A DNA stretch of 64,000 nucleotides from JALSHZ01 sp964614535 (lineage in GTDB: Bacteria > Pseudomonadota > Gammaproteobacteria > UWMA-0217). Shown in pieces: positions 43,401-51,495 of this stretch (positions are counted from its first letter, which is position 1; every line of letters begins with the position of its first letter). Both the position numbers and the translations under genes were made by a program. The notes beneath the pieces are model-generated. The model did no database searches, had not been told where the DNA came from, and worked only from the letters and a program-made list of their open reading frames with translations. The stretch spans positions 1-64,000 of the forward strand of contig CAZTOZ010000076.1 of NCBI GenBank assembly GCA_964614535.1. The letters run 5' to 3'.

Positions 43401-43823
43401 CTGCTGCGGGCCAAGACCTATCTCAAGGACAACCGCCTCACGCCGCAAGGGTTCGACAAGGGCAACGTCCCGGCCGACATCGCCGTCCATGGCGCCGCCG
43501 CTGGCGATGACGATTTCGACAACGGCAGCGACACCATCCGCTACCATGTCGACGTCGGCGACCGGCGCGATCTGGTGGTCACGGCGGAACTGCTCTATCA
43601 ACCACTCTCCTACGGCCATTTGCAGGATCTGTTCCGCGACGGCGAGCTGCCGCAGGTCGCCACCTTCCGCGCCATGTTCGAACGCAACCGCGACAAGACC
43701 GAACGGCTGGCCCGCAGCGAACGCCGTCTTGGACGGGCGGGCGTCTCCAGCGGTGGCGGCGGAATGGCGGCGTCATGGCTGCTGGCACTGTCGCTGCTGC
43801 GCCGCCGGCGGCGCCAACGATAG
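40404..43823 (+). CDS. Secreted fusion: PQQ-type sugar dehydrogenase propeller, F5/8 C domain, pentaheme cytochrome, GlyGly-CTERM
   Basis: Product of 1139 residues from ATG at 40404 with a signal peptide (about 1-25). Residues 30-430 resemble the six-bladed propeller of soluble glucose/aldose dehydrogenases (HDGGNLEFDGFGNLYIGTGD, GARNPYKFEIDP, a late GPDGRLYTLEY). Residues 445-580 form an F5/8 type C (discoidin) carbohydrate-binding domain (NAVDGDPATRWSS, WIRIDLGDEMTIDRIEIVWD). CxxCH heme motifs follow at residues 604, 661, 704, 770 and 820. NHTGHKLPGGYPSRRMFIHF follows them, and the C-terminus is a Gly-rich stretch, a hydrophobic helix and an Arg cluster (GGGGMAASWLLALSLLRRRRR), the GlyGly-CTERM sorting signal for rhombosortase. 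It is probably surface-associated, oxidising a sugar and passing electrons to its hemes. Activity is inferred. Confidence 0.85.
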   Translation: MQDTARSLFRALFALLALHPTMTLALPADIADGFTRTVLADGLANPVDFEIAADGRIFILDRFGKLWVRLPDGSMVLAADIPVYHESEAGLIGIALDPNFATNDLLYLYYSPPTPSEHRLSRFKMNGNTLDVDSEIIMLQVATDRDGPAHDGGNLEFDGFGNLYIGTGDAAEHSPYAAVDESEKNNSAEKSSSNTKDLRGKILRITPQPDGSYTIPAGNLFSDPADGRPEIYVMGARNPYKFEIDPATNWLFWADIGPDAATASELGPAGLDEINLTKAAGNYGWPYFIGANQPYLVRGQKMDPAAPINTSKWNDGPQGPLPPAQPHWFSKPQPAIALMGGPVYRFDPAVTAAGRLPADFDQHYFYWDFVTSRIWAVRFDDAGNALGETQIAKTATGRFKWLIDIELGPDGRLYTLEYTDAQVPYGPVPATGKLSRLDFTGPASANLALGRVVAVSSTESGTAQAQKENLAASNAVDGDPATRWSSAFFEPQWIRIDLGDEMTIDRIEIVWDPYAWGGSYKVQLSADGDTWTTVHQVDGGDNTPATITFPPNRARHVRIADITRGGNWNWGIAIYELRVFGPTQGNRFADPLFHHQHYQGSGTCALCHGGLTDSDGRSISINNDWSASMMANAVRDPYWLAKVAAELKRNPQLEAEINDQCTRCHAPMANDALKKAGQPIRLFGDGFNHPDNDYFDAAMDGVSCTVCHQIADVNLGTAEGNSGRFVVERYDDKAARPAYGQYPNPKIEPMRSNAGFTPTHATHISESALCATCHDLKTPYVDANGQIASSDYPSHFPEQMVFTEWRNSVYAGGGADGKTCQQCHMPRVEGRVAIATNSGQVPARENFARHTMTGANTTMLAMLRDNAATLGVSATQAALNAEIERTRAFLETAASIDITETRIDDGTLQATVKLTNHTGHKLPGGYPSRRMFIHFTVADADGNLLFESGRPNPDGSIDGNIEDKDESRYEPHYDLITSADQVQIYEPIMADSDGNVTHTLLRAKTYLKDNRLTPQGFDKGNVPADIAVHGAAAGDDDFDNGSDTIRYHVDVGDRRDLVVTAELLYQPLSYGHLQDLFRDGELPQVATFRAMFERNRDKTERLARSERRLGRAGVSSGGGGMAASWLLALSLLRRRRRQR

Positions 43824-43832
43824 GCGTGCACC

Positions 43833-46076
43833 ATGCCAGGGAATCGGCTTTCGATCGTCGGACTGCTGGCCGCGCTGCTGCTCGGCTGCGATGGCGGCAA
43901 CAATCGAGTGGGCGGCGGGCCGGCCGAGGCCGGCCCCACGGCACCGACGATGCCCTGCTCGCTGGACGTGCCCGCCCGGGTACATCCGGCCGACGGCGCC
44001 GACCACATCCCACCGTCGCGTCCGTTACGGATCGAGCTGGCCCGGCCACTGACGCCAGCTCGGCTGGCCGAACACAGCAGCGCCGTCGCGCTCACCGATG
44101 CCAACGGCGCGGCGGTCGCCCTCGCCCCCCGCCTCGACGCCTCGGGCTGCACCGTCGAACTGCAGGCCGTCCCGCCACTGCGCGGCGGCACCGACTACCG
44201 GCTGCGGGTCGATCTGGCGGCGCTCACCGGCGACCCGGCCGCCGGCACGATCACGCGGCGTTTTCGCACGCTCGACCTCAAGTTTCTCGGCGCCAGTTTC
44301 TTCGACAGCCGCATCACGGCCATCGACCGGCTGACCGAAACGGAACTGCTCGGCGTATTACGGTTCGGCGGGCGCTGGGTGACGGAGCTGGCCCTGCCGG
44401 GCCGCAACCCCGGGGTGACCATCCCCGACAGCTACCTGCGGGCGCTCCACCGCTTCTGCGAGTTCGCCGTTGCCCGCGGGCAGCAGACGCTGATCCAGAT
44501 TCCGCTCTTTCTGCCCGACGACGGCCTGCGGCGGGCACTCGACTATCTGCAACACCGCGACGACGGTTGCAATCGGATGCTCTTTGCCATCGGCAACGAG
44601 GTGGACCGCATCGACAGTGACGAGGAACGCTACGCCGACCGTTTCGAATGGCCCGACTACCTGGCGGCGCTGCGACGCATCGTGCCACTGCTGCGGCAGC
44701 GCTTTCCCGATGCCGCCATCGCCGCACTCGACCTCTCCTCGTTCGAGGAATACGACGACTACCGGGCCCTGCGTGACTGGGTGGGACCGTTGTGCGCCAG
44801 CGACGACCCAGCGGTGCGGGCCATCGACTATCTGTCGATCCATTTCTACCCCTATACCGGGGCACAGAAGCTGTGGGACATGCTCGATATGGGGCGTCGC
44901 TTCGCGGCCGGCCTTCGCCAGCTTCCCGCCGACTGCCCTCCGCTACTGCTGGGCGAGTACAACACCACCTATCAGTGGCGGCCCCAATCGACCTATCCCG
45001 GCAGCGGCGGCGACGCCTTCCTCCCGCTGCTGACGCTGCCCGAGCTGTTGCACCAGCAGAACACCATCGGACTGTTGCACTGGTCGCTGCTCGAGGACAC
45101 CACCTCGACCCTCGGCCTGTTTCAATCACCGGCGCTGACACCACGCCCCGTCTATCCCGGCTATCTGCTGCTGCGGCCGGTACGCAATACCGATCCGGTC
45201 GCCACCCGCCATGCACCGCCCGATCTCGCCGTCAGCGCTTTTGCCGATGGCGACACGGTGCATCTCTACCTCGGCAACTACCAGCCCGTGTTCCGGCGCG
45301 GCATCGACCTCGGCAGCGACGACGCCGCAGTGGCCATCGAGCACCCCGGCCTGCCGGCGGCCACGCTGTCCCCGCTGCCGCCGTTCTCGCTCACCCACCT
45401 GCATATCGCCGGCGGCGTCATCGTCGCCGAACGGCGCATCGGCTTCCACGACCAGAACATCACCAGCGGACCGACCACAGCGGACACCACGCCACACTGC
45501 ATCCCGGTGGCCGACTTTTCCGAGCCCAACAAACGCGGGGACGACTTCATCGGCGTCGATTTCGACCAGAATCGCAAGATCGCCACCGGCGGCACGCCGT
45601 TGCCGGTACCTGCCGCAGACGGCCCCGAACTGGAGGAGATGGACGACCTGCTGGAGGTGCGCTGCGGCCCGTCACCGCAGCGCTGTGGCGTATCGCTGCC
45701 ACTGCTGGCCGACACCGCGACACGCGCGGCGGTGGACTGGTCCGAGGGGCTGTCGACGGCGGCCTTCCGCCTCAGCATCAGCAATCCCGGCGACGAGTCC
45801 ATCACGCTGCTGGCACAATTGGCCACCACCCACCCCGCCAGCGAGACCGAGATCGCCGAGGCCTTCAGCAGCGATTTCTCCGTCCCCGCGGGCCAGACCA
45901 CCACACTGTCGCTGCCCTGGCACTGGTTCCGGCAGCCGGATGCGGCGGCGCGCTCGCCAGCGACCGCGCTGGCCCGGCTTGCCGCATTGCGGCTGCTGTT
46001 GCGCACGCCCCGACCGGGGGACACATTTCAACTGCGACGCATCGAGATCTGCGACCGCGCCACCAATCCGGAATAG
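43833..46076 (+). CDS. Putative glycoside hydrolase-like lipoprotein (clan GH-A-like)
   Basis: Product of 747 residues, 9 bp after the fusion gene. The lipobox LLLGCD gives an acylated Cys near residue 19. Residues about 45-150 look like a bacterial Ig-like domain (VHPADGADHIPPSRPLRIELARPL). Residues about 155-460 read as a TIM barrel with FAIGNEVD (Glu256) and LLGEYNTTY (Glu375), the acid/base and nucleophile positions of clan GH-A hydrolases. The last 280 residues are beta-rich, with VADFSEPNKRGDDFIGVDFDQNRKI, perhaps a carbohydrate-binding module. I cannot name a GH family. Tight linkage to the propeller-cytochrome gene suggests it liberates the sugar oxidised by that protein; that is inference. 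Confidence 0.7.
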   Translation: MPGNRLSIVGLLAALLLGCDGGNNRVGGGPAEAGPTAPTMPCSLDVPARVHPADGADHIPPSRPLRIELARPLTPARLAEHSSAVALTDANGAAVALAPRLDASGCTVELQAVPPLRGGTDYRLRVDLAALTGDPAAGTITRRFRTLDLKFLGASFFDSRITAIDRLTETELLGVLRFGGRWVTELALPGRNPGVTIPDSYLRALHRFCEFAVARGQQTLIQIPLFLPDDGLRRALDYLQHRDDGCNRMLFAIGNEVDRIDSDEERYADRFEWPDYLAALRRIVPLLRQRFPDAAIAALDLSSFEEYDDYRALRDWVGPLCASDDPAVRAIDYLSIHFYPYTGAQKLWDMLDMGRRFAAGLRQLPADCPPLLLGEYNTTYQWRPQSTYPGSGGDAFLPLLTLPELLHQQNTIGLLHWSLLEDTTSTLGLFQSPALTPRPVYPGYLLLRPVRNTDPVATRHAPPDLAVSAFADGDTVHLYLGNYQPVFRRGIDLGSDDAAVAIEHPGLPAATLSPLPPFSLTHLHIAGGVIVAERRIGFHDQNITSGPTTADTTPHCIPVADFSEPNKRGDDFIGVDFDQNRKIATGGTPLPVPAADGPELEEMDDLLEVRCGPSPQRCGVSLPLLADTATRAAVDWSEGLSTAAFRLSISNPGDESITLLAQLATTHPASETEIAEAFSSDFSVPAGQTTTLSLPWHWFRQPDAAARSPATALARLAALRLLLRTPRPGDTFQLRRIEICDRATNPE

Positions 46077-46251
46077 CCCCGCTGTTCGTGACGGAATTCA
46101 CAGAATCGGAAACAGTCGGTAACAAGTCTCGGATTCCACTCACCCCGGCGAAAAAGAGGCAATATACTGCCGCTGCCGGTCGATCAGGCCGCCCCGCCGT
46201 CACGGGACAGATCGCCTCGCCCCCAATCGATGCGGAACGGACGCCAGAACA

Positions 46252-48297
46252 TTGAACGCAATAACAAAAAAACCGACTTCACGGGCCGACGAGCGTCACC
46301 CACTGCTGCTGCCCGCCATGACGCTGGCGACCGCCGCCGTGCTGGTCATGCTGCTGGTCTATGTACTGGTGACCGGCCAACAGATCACCGCCCGCTACGC
46401 GCCACTGCTGCAGAACATCAACCAGATCCGGCAGCAGACCACCTCCGCCTGGCTCGACCTCTCCGATATGCAGGCCCACCCCGGCACCGACAACTGGCAA
46501 CGGCTGTGGCGATCGCTGCACCAGGCCTCCACCCTCAGCGCCACGCTGCAGAACACCTTGGCGGCACAAGACGGCACCTCCCCCGCGGCGCTGCGCGATG
46601 AGCTCGCCGTCCGCATCGGCGAACTCCAGACACTGATCGGGCGACTCGTGGACCAGAGCATCCGTCACTATGGCGGCACCGCCGAGGTGGTGCCGGCATT
46701 TGGCGCCAGCTACCAGCAACTGCTTTCGGTCACCCAGCAGATCGACTCGCTGCTGCACGCCTCCCTCGACCAGGAGATGACCCACTTCCGCCAGCACAGC
46801 CTGATGCTGCTGGGTTTCGTGCTGCTGCTGACCACCGGGCTGATCCTGCTGCTGCAGGCCATTCTGGCCAACAACCGGCAACAGCTGGCGGAGCTGCGCC
46901 GCGCCAGCCACGAAATCCGCAAGAAGAACATCCTGCTCGAACAACTCGCCTATTTCGACCACCTCACCGGCCTGCCCAACAGCCCGCTGTTCCGCGACCG
47001 TACCCGGCAGGCACTGCTGCACGCTCAGCGCGAGGGCTGCTCGATGGTGGTGCTGTACCTCGATCTGGACGGATTCAAGGCGATCAACGACAGCCTCGGC
47101 CACGAGGCGGGAGACCACCTGCTGGTGGAGACGGCCAAGCGGATTTCACGCTCGGTACGCAAGGAGGACACCGTCAGCCGCCTCTCCGGCGACGAGTTCG
47201 CGATCCTGCTGGCGAATATCCCCGATCTGACGACCGCCGAGGAGACCTCGCGCAACATCGCCGAGAAGATTCTCGATCGACTGCAGCAGCCGATCGAGAT
47301 CGACGGCGACCCGGTCACGGTGTCGGCCAGCATCGGCATCGCGCTCTACCCGGTCGACGGCGACAGCGCCGAGCAACTGTTGCGCGCCGCCGACACCGCA
47401 ATGTATCTGGCCAAGTCGTCCGGCAAGAACAACTATCAGTATTTCTCCCGGCGCGCGCTCGGCACACACATCGTCTGCGAGCAGGAGCTGCGCGACCGCT
47501 TCGACGACGACTCGCTGGCGTTGCACTACCAGCCGCAGTGGCACCTCGACAGCGGCGCGCTCGGCGGGCTGGAGGTGCTGGTGCGCTGCCGCGACGAGCG
47601 TCACGGCATGATCTACCCCTCGGGCCTGCTGCCGGTGGCGGAACGCAACGCGCTGATCGGCAAGCTCGACCTCTGGGTCACCCAACAGGCCTGCCGCGAC
47701 TTCGCCAGCTGGCGCGGCCAGGACAATCCGCCGCCGAAGATCGCATTGAATCTCTCCGCCATCTCCCTCGGCCAGAGCCGCTTCGCCAGCCGCTTTCTCG
47801 CCATTCTGCAGGAACACCAGATTCCGGGATCGCGGATCGAGATCGAACTGAGCGACGAGGCGCTGGTCACACTGCGACCCGGTACGTTGAAGCTGCTCGA
47901 TCCCCTGTTCCAGCACGGTGTGCATCTGGCCATCAACTGCTCCGGCACGCGCTACCGTGCATTGGAGCTGTTGTCGCGCCTGCCGGTCAGCGCCGTCAAG
48001 ATCGAGCAACGCTTCTACCGCAGCGCCGGTGACAACGAACTGGTCGCCGCCATGCTCACCAATGTCGTCGATATCGCCGGCAAGCTCGGCGCCGTCGCCA
48101 TCGCCGAAGGGATCGAATCCAGCACCGATCTGGAACAGGCCATCGCCCACGGCTGCGATCTCGGCCAGGGGTATTTTCTCGGCGAGCCGCAGACCGCCGG
48201 CGAGATCGGCAACCTGCTGCAAGAGGCCTCCTCCAGCCAGACGTACCGGAAGGCCAGCAACGTCCACCACTTCCCCGCCCCACCATCACGCCGCTGA
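46252..48297 (+). CDS. Membrane GGDEF-EAL protein with degenerate EAL domain
   Basis: Product of 681 residues from TTG at 46252; an in-frame ATG at 46318 is an alternative. Two transmembrane helices (about 22-42 and 185-205) bracket a periplasmic helical sensor region. The GGDEF domain (about 235-395) has DLDGFKAINDSLGHEAGDHLL and SGDEF in place of GGDEF, a variant often found in active or GTP-binding members. The EAL domain (about 410-660) is altered: EVLVR for EALLR, INCSGTR instead of the DDFGTG metal loop, and VKIEQRF where VKIDRSF is expected. The EAL half is therefore probably inactive as a c-di-GMP phosphodiesterase and may bind or regulate. It is possibly linked to control of exopolysaccharide. 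Confidence 0.9.
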   Translation: MNAITKKPTSRADERHPLLLPAMTLATAAVLVMLLVYVLVTGQQITARYAPLLQNINQIRQQTTSAWLDLSDMQAHPGTDNWQRLWRSLHQASTLSATLQNTLAAQDGTSPAALRDELAVRIGELQTLIGRLVDQSIRHYGGTAEVVPAFGASYQQLLSVTQQIDSLLHASLDQEMTHFRQHSLMLLGFVLLLTTGLILLLQAILANNRQQLAELRRASHEIRKKNILLEQLAYFDHLTGLPNSPLFRDRTRQALLHAQREGCSMVVLYLDLDGFKAINDSLGHEAGDHLLVETAKRISRSVRKEDTVSRLSGDEFAILLANIPDLTTAEETSRNIAEKILDRLQQPIEIDGDPVTVSASIGIALYPVDGDSAEQLLRAADTAMYLAKSSGKNNYQYFSRRALGTHIVCEQELRDRFDDDSLALHYQPQWHLDSGALGGLEVLVRCRDERHGMIYPSGLLPVAERNALIGKLDLWVTQQACRDFASWRGQDNPPPKIALNLSAISLGQSRFASRFLAILQEHQIPGSRIEIELSDEALVTLRPGTLKLLDPLFQHGVHLAINCSGTRYRALELLSRLPVSAVKIEQRFYRSAGDNELVAAMLTNVVDIAGKLGAVAIAEGIESSTDLEQAIAHGCDLGQGYFLGEPQTAGEIGNLLQEASSSQTYRKASNVHHFPAPPSRR

Positions 48298-48435
48298 ACG
48301 GCCACCGGCGGCAACAACGACTCCCCGTGGGCATTGCCATCGACGCCCTGCGCCCCCATTGTGGTGGTAGTCGATGCAAGGTCCGGCGCCGTTTTCCGAT
48401 GGCCATCGGGGAGCGCGCCGAAGGAGGAAGTCACG

Positions 48436-49251
48436 ATGAAGCAGGCACGCATCCGGCCACCCGCCGTGGCCAACACGTTCTATCCCGGCGATCCGACGGA
48501 ACTGCGGGCAATGGTGGCCGCCATGCTCGAAGGCAGCCGGGCAGCCAGGCAGCAGCCGAAAGCACTGATCGCGCCCCATGCCGGTTATGTCTACTCCGGT
48601 GACATTGCCGCCCAGGCCTACGGCGCGCTCCACCCCTATCGCGACGTGATCCGCCGCGTGGTGCTGCTGGGCCCCAGCCATCGCGTGCCGTTCCGCGGCA
48701 TCGCCGTCAGCAGCGCCGACTATTACCGCACGCCGCTGGGCGACATTCCACTCGATACCGAAACCGCGCGGGAACTGACGCAGCGGTTCGGCTTCGTCGA
48801 CTACCTCGACGTGGCACACCGGGACGAGCACAGCCTCGAAGTCCATCTCCCCTTCCTGCAGGCGGTGCTCGATGAGTTCGAGCTGCTGCCGCTGGTGGTC
48901 GGCGAAGCGACACCCCAACAGGTGGACGCGGTTCTGGAAGCCGTCTGGGGCGGGCGGGAGACGCTGATCGTCATCAGCTCCGACCTGAGCCACTACCACA
49001 GCGACGCCGTCGCCCGACGGCTGGATCGGGAGACGGCGCAAGCGATCGAATCGCTCGACCCGGCCGGCGTCGACACCCAGCACGCCTGCGGCGCCCACCC
49101 GGTACGCGGCCTGCTCGAGGCGGCCCGCAAGCACCGGATGCGACCGGTCACCATCGCGCTCGACAACTCGGCGCGCACATCTGGTGACTACGACCGCGTC
49201 GTCGGTTACGGCGCTTGGCTGTTCTTCGAACCGGAGGGAACGCTGCAATGA
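48436..49251 (+). CDS. amrB: AmmeMemoRadiSam system protein B (MEMO1 family)
   Basis: Product of 271 residues from ATG at 48436, with AAGGAGG upstream. The family core is present: VANTFYPGDPTELRAMVAAML, LIAPHAGYVYSGDIAAQAY, VLLGPSHRVPFRGIAVS, VAHRDEHSLEVHLPFLQ, IVISSDLSHYHSDAVAR, and HACGAHPVRGLLEAA. Conserved histidines of the extradiol-dioxygenase-like metal site are evident. Eukaryotic MEMO1 is a redox/copper-linked protein. The bacterial partner set is AMMECR1 plus a radical SAM enzyme. Its stop overlaps the AMMECR1 start (ATGA at 49248-49251). Confidence 0.95.
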   Translation: MKQARIRPPAVANTFYPGDPTELRAMVAAMLEGSRAARQQPKALIAPHAGYVYSGDIAAQAYGALHPYRDVIRRVVLLGPSHRVPFRGIAVSSADYYRTPLGDIPLDTETARELTQRFGFVDYLDVAHRDEHSLEVHLPFLQAVLDEFELLPLVVGEATPQQVDAVLEAVWGGRETLIVISSDLSHYHSDAVARRLDRETAQAIESLDPAGVDTQHACGAHPVRGLLEAARKHRMRPVTIALDNSARTSGDYDRVVGYGAWLFFEPEGTLQ

Positions 49252-49802
49252 ATCTGACCGACCGGCAACGCGACCTGCTCAGAACGATCGCCCGCGAATC
49301 GATCCGCGCCGGCCTCACCCACGGCCAGCCACTGGCGGTGGATCTGGAGCAGGTGGACGAAACGCTGCGGCGGCCGGCCGCCACCTTCGTCACGCTCAAC
49401 CTGCACGGCCGGCTGCGTGGCTGCATCGGCTCGTTGCAAGCGATCAGGCCGCTGGCGCAGGACGTGGCCCACAACGCCTGGGCCGCGGCGTTCCAGGATC
49501 ACCGCTTTCCGCCGCTGACGGCCGAGGAGTTTCCCGACATCGATATCCACATCTCACTGCTGTCGGAACCGGAGCCGATGGCGGTGACCTCGGAGGCCGA
49601 TCTGCTACGCCAGCTCCGGCCCGGAAAGGATGGACTGATTCTCGAGGACGGCCCCTATCGCGCCACTTTTCTGCCGCAGGTGTGGTCGTCGTTGCCGGAG
49701 CCGGAACGCTTCGTCGCCGAGCTGAAGAGGAAGGCCGGGCTACATCCCGGCCACTGGTCGGACACCCTCCGCTTCAGCCGGTACACCGTCGAGTCGGTTT
49801 AG
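49248..49802 (+). CDS. amrA: AmmeMemoRadiSam system protein A (AMMECR1 family)
   Basis: Product of 184 residues, coupled to the Memo gene by ATGA overlap. FVTLNLHGRLRGCIGSLQAIRPLAQDVAHNAWAAAFQDHRFPPLT is the AMMECR1 signature (LRGCIG), followed by IDIHISLLSEP and GLILEDGPYRATFLPQVWSSLPEPERFVAELKRKAGL. AMMECR1, Memo and a radical SAM protein usually occur together and act in an incompletely understood modification pathway. The radical SAM gene is not adjacent here; the neighbours are a GGDEF-EAL gene and a convergent protease gene. Confidence 0.95.
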   Translation: MNLTDRQRDLLRTIARESIRAGLTHGQPLAVDLEQVDETLRRPAATFVTLNLHGRLRGCIGSLQAIRPLAQDVAHNAWAAAFQDHRFPPLTAEEFPDIDIHISLLSEPEPMAVTSEADLLRQLRPGKDGLILEDGPYRATFLPQVWSSLPEPERFVAELKRKAGLHPGHWSDTLRFSRYTVESV

Positions 49803-49844
49803 CCGGCCCGGCCGTCCCCGTCTCGTTGCGGCGATCGTCACGGC

Positions 49845-49859
49845 CCCGCCCAAGGCGGG
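49845..49859. terminator. Possible hairpin between convergent genes
   Basis: CCCGCC (49845-49850) and GGCGGG (49854-49859) can form a six-pair GC stem with a three-base loop. It lies in the 97-bp gap between amrA and the convergent BepA-like gene, where a terminator is expected. No T-tract follows on either strand, so intrinsic termination is not assured. Confidence 0.3.
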
Positions 49860-49899
49860 AACCCCAACCGGTTGCACCCGGGTGGCCCCGCCTCGCCGC

Positions 49900-51339
49900 T
49901 CAGTCGTCAGCCTTTGCGAGCTGCGCAATCTCGTATTCGATGCGCCCTTTTTCGATCTCGGTGAGAGCCGGCAGCCGTAACGCACGTTCCAGCAACGAAC
50001 GTGCCTGGCCGATGGCCCCGATACGCAACGCCTTCTGCGCCAGCGCGCGGTAGCCCTCGCTGCGCCGCCCGGCCGCATCGGCCGCGCGTGCCTTGAGGTC
50101 GTAGAAGCCCAGGCTGTTGGTCTCCGTCACCGGCACCGCCTCGATGACCCGCCAGGCGCGCGCGCCGTCACCACTGCCCAGCAGCGCCTCGGTCATCAGC
50201 ATCGCCACCGCCTCGGACTGCGGGTAGAGCTCGAGCAGCGGGGTCAACCGTTCGATGGTCTCATCGAAACGGCGCTCGTCGTTGAGCCAGCGCGCCCGGC
50301 TCAGAATCGCCGGCATCGAGCGCAGATCACCGAGCGTTTCGATCGCCCGGGCGTACTGCAGCCGGCGTGCCTGCGCCCAGGCCCGGGCGTAGCGCGCCAC
50401 GTCGGGATCCTCGACGGTGGGCAGTGGATAGTCGCCGCCATGCTTGGCGGTCAGGGCGCGGATCTTCTCCCGGGCATAGAGAAAGGCGGGATTGCGATTG
50501 CGGTGGGTCGTCGGCAGCCGCCGCGCCAGCTCGGTCACGTTGCTGACCCGCTGGCGACTCAGCGGGTGGGTTCGCAACCAGGCGATCACCTCGTCGTTGC
50601 TGCCGTCGACGAAGCGGTCGAGCTTGGCGAGAAAGCTGCCCATCGCCGTCGGATCGTAGCCGGCGGCGGTCAGGATGCGCAGCCCGATCCGGTCCGCCTC
50701 GGTCTCCATCTGACGCGAGTAGGCGAGCTGCTGCTGCCCCTGGAAGGCGATGGTGGACATCAGCGCCGCCTCGGCAACGGTGGGATCGTAGGCCGCCGCG
50801 ATCATCGTCGCCAGAATCCCGAGGCCGGTCATCAGGCTGCCGCTGGCGGAACGCGCCTGCATCCGCTCGATGTGCCGCTGGGTCACGTGAGCGAGCTCGT
50901 GGGAGATGACCGCGGCCAGTTCGTCCTCGGAGTCCACCGCGAGGATCAGGCCGGCATTGACGGCCACCACGCCACCCCGGGTTGCGAACGCGTTGATCGA
51001 CGGGTCGTCGATGATCGAGAAATAGAAGGGATAGCGCGCATCGGGCAGATGCTGGGTGATGCGGTTGCCGACCGAGCGCAACCACTGCGTCAGTTCCGGG
51101 TCGTCGATCAGCGGCAGCAGCTTGCGCAGCTCGCGATAGATCTTCCTGCCCTCGCGGGCCGCATCGTCACGCGCCGGATCGACGCTCTCGATATGATCGA
51201 TGTCCGGCAGCAGGATGCGCGCCTGGGCCACGGCCGACGGCGGCGCCGCAATGAGCACGCCCGTCAGCGCGGCCACGAAGAGGAAACGGGCGACCCCGAT
51301 GGTCGCCAGAAGACTGCGGACATTCGCCATACCAACCAT
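49900..51339 (-). CDS. bepA: M48 metalloprotease, BepA/YfgC-like, with TPR-type C-terminus
   Basis: Product of 479 residues from ATG at 51339, with GGAGG seven bases upstream. A signal peptide (about 10-38, ending SAVAQA) directs it to the periplasm. The M48 zinc motif HELAH (His147-His151) lies in VISHELAHVTQRHIERM, and the third ligand lies in the QMETEADRIGLRIL block. The C-terminal half (about 300-479) is helical and TPR-like (YARAIETLGDL, LTPLLELYPQSEAVAMLMTEALLGSGDGARAW). BepA assists outer-membrane protein assembly and degrades stalled substrates. It is a single minus-strand gene. Confidence 0.95.
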   Translation of the reverse strand: MVGMANVRSLLATIGVARFLFVAALTGVLIAAPPSAVAQARILLPDIDHIESVDPARDDAAREGRKIYRELRKLLPLIDDPELTQWLRSVGNRITQHLPDARYPFYFSIIDDPSINAFATRGGVVAVNAGLILAVDSEDELAAVISHELAHVTQRHIERMQARSASGSLMTGLGILATMIAAAYDPTVAEAALMSTIAFQGQQQLAYSRQMETEADRIGLRILTAAGYDPTAMGSFLAKLDRFVDGSNDEVIAWLRTHPLSRQRVSNVTELARRLPTTHRNRNPAFLYAREKIRALTAKHGGDYPLPTVEDPDVARYARAWAQARRLQYARAIETLGDLRSMPAILSRARWLNDERRFDETIERLTPLLELYPQSEAVAMLMTEALLGSGDGARAWRVIEAVPVTETNSLGFYDLKARAADAAGRRSEGYRALAQKALRIGAIGQARSLLERALRLPALTEIEKGRIEYEIAQLAKADD

Positions 51340-51495
51340 GATACCTCCGGCAGCGGCCACCCACCCAACCCGCCCCGGCGGGAATGGACGATCGGTAACG
51401 ATACCGGTTGGAGCGGGCCGGCCAGCCGGGATTCGGTGGCGACGCCGTAATCGTGACCGGCCGCACCCAAACGGGACGGCCACCCCGGCCGGCGG

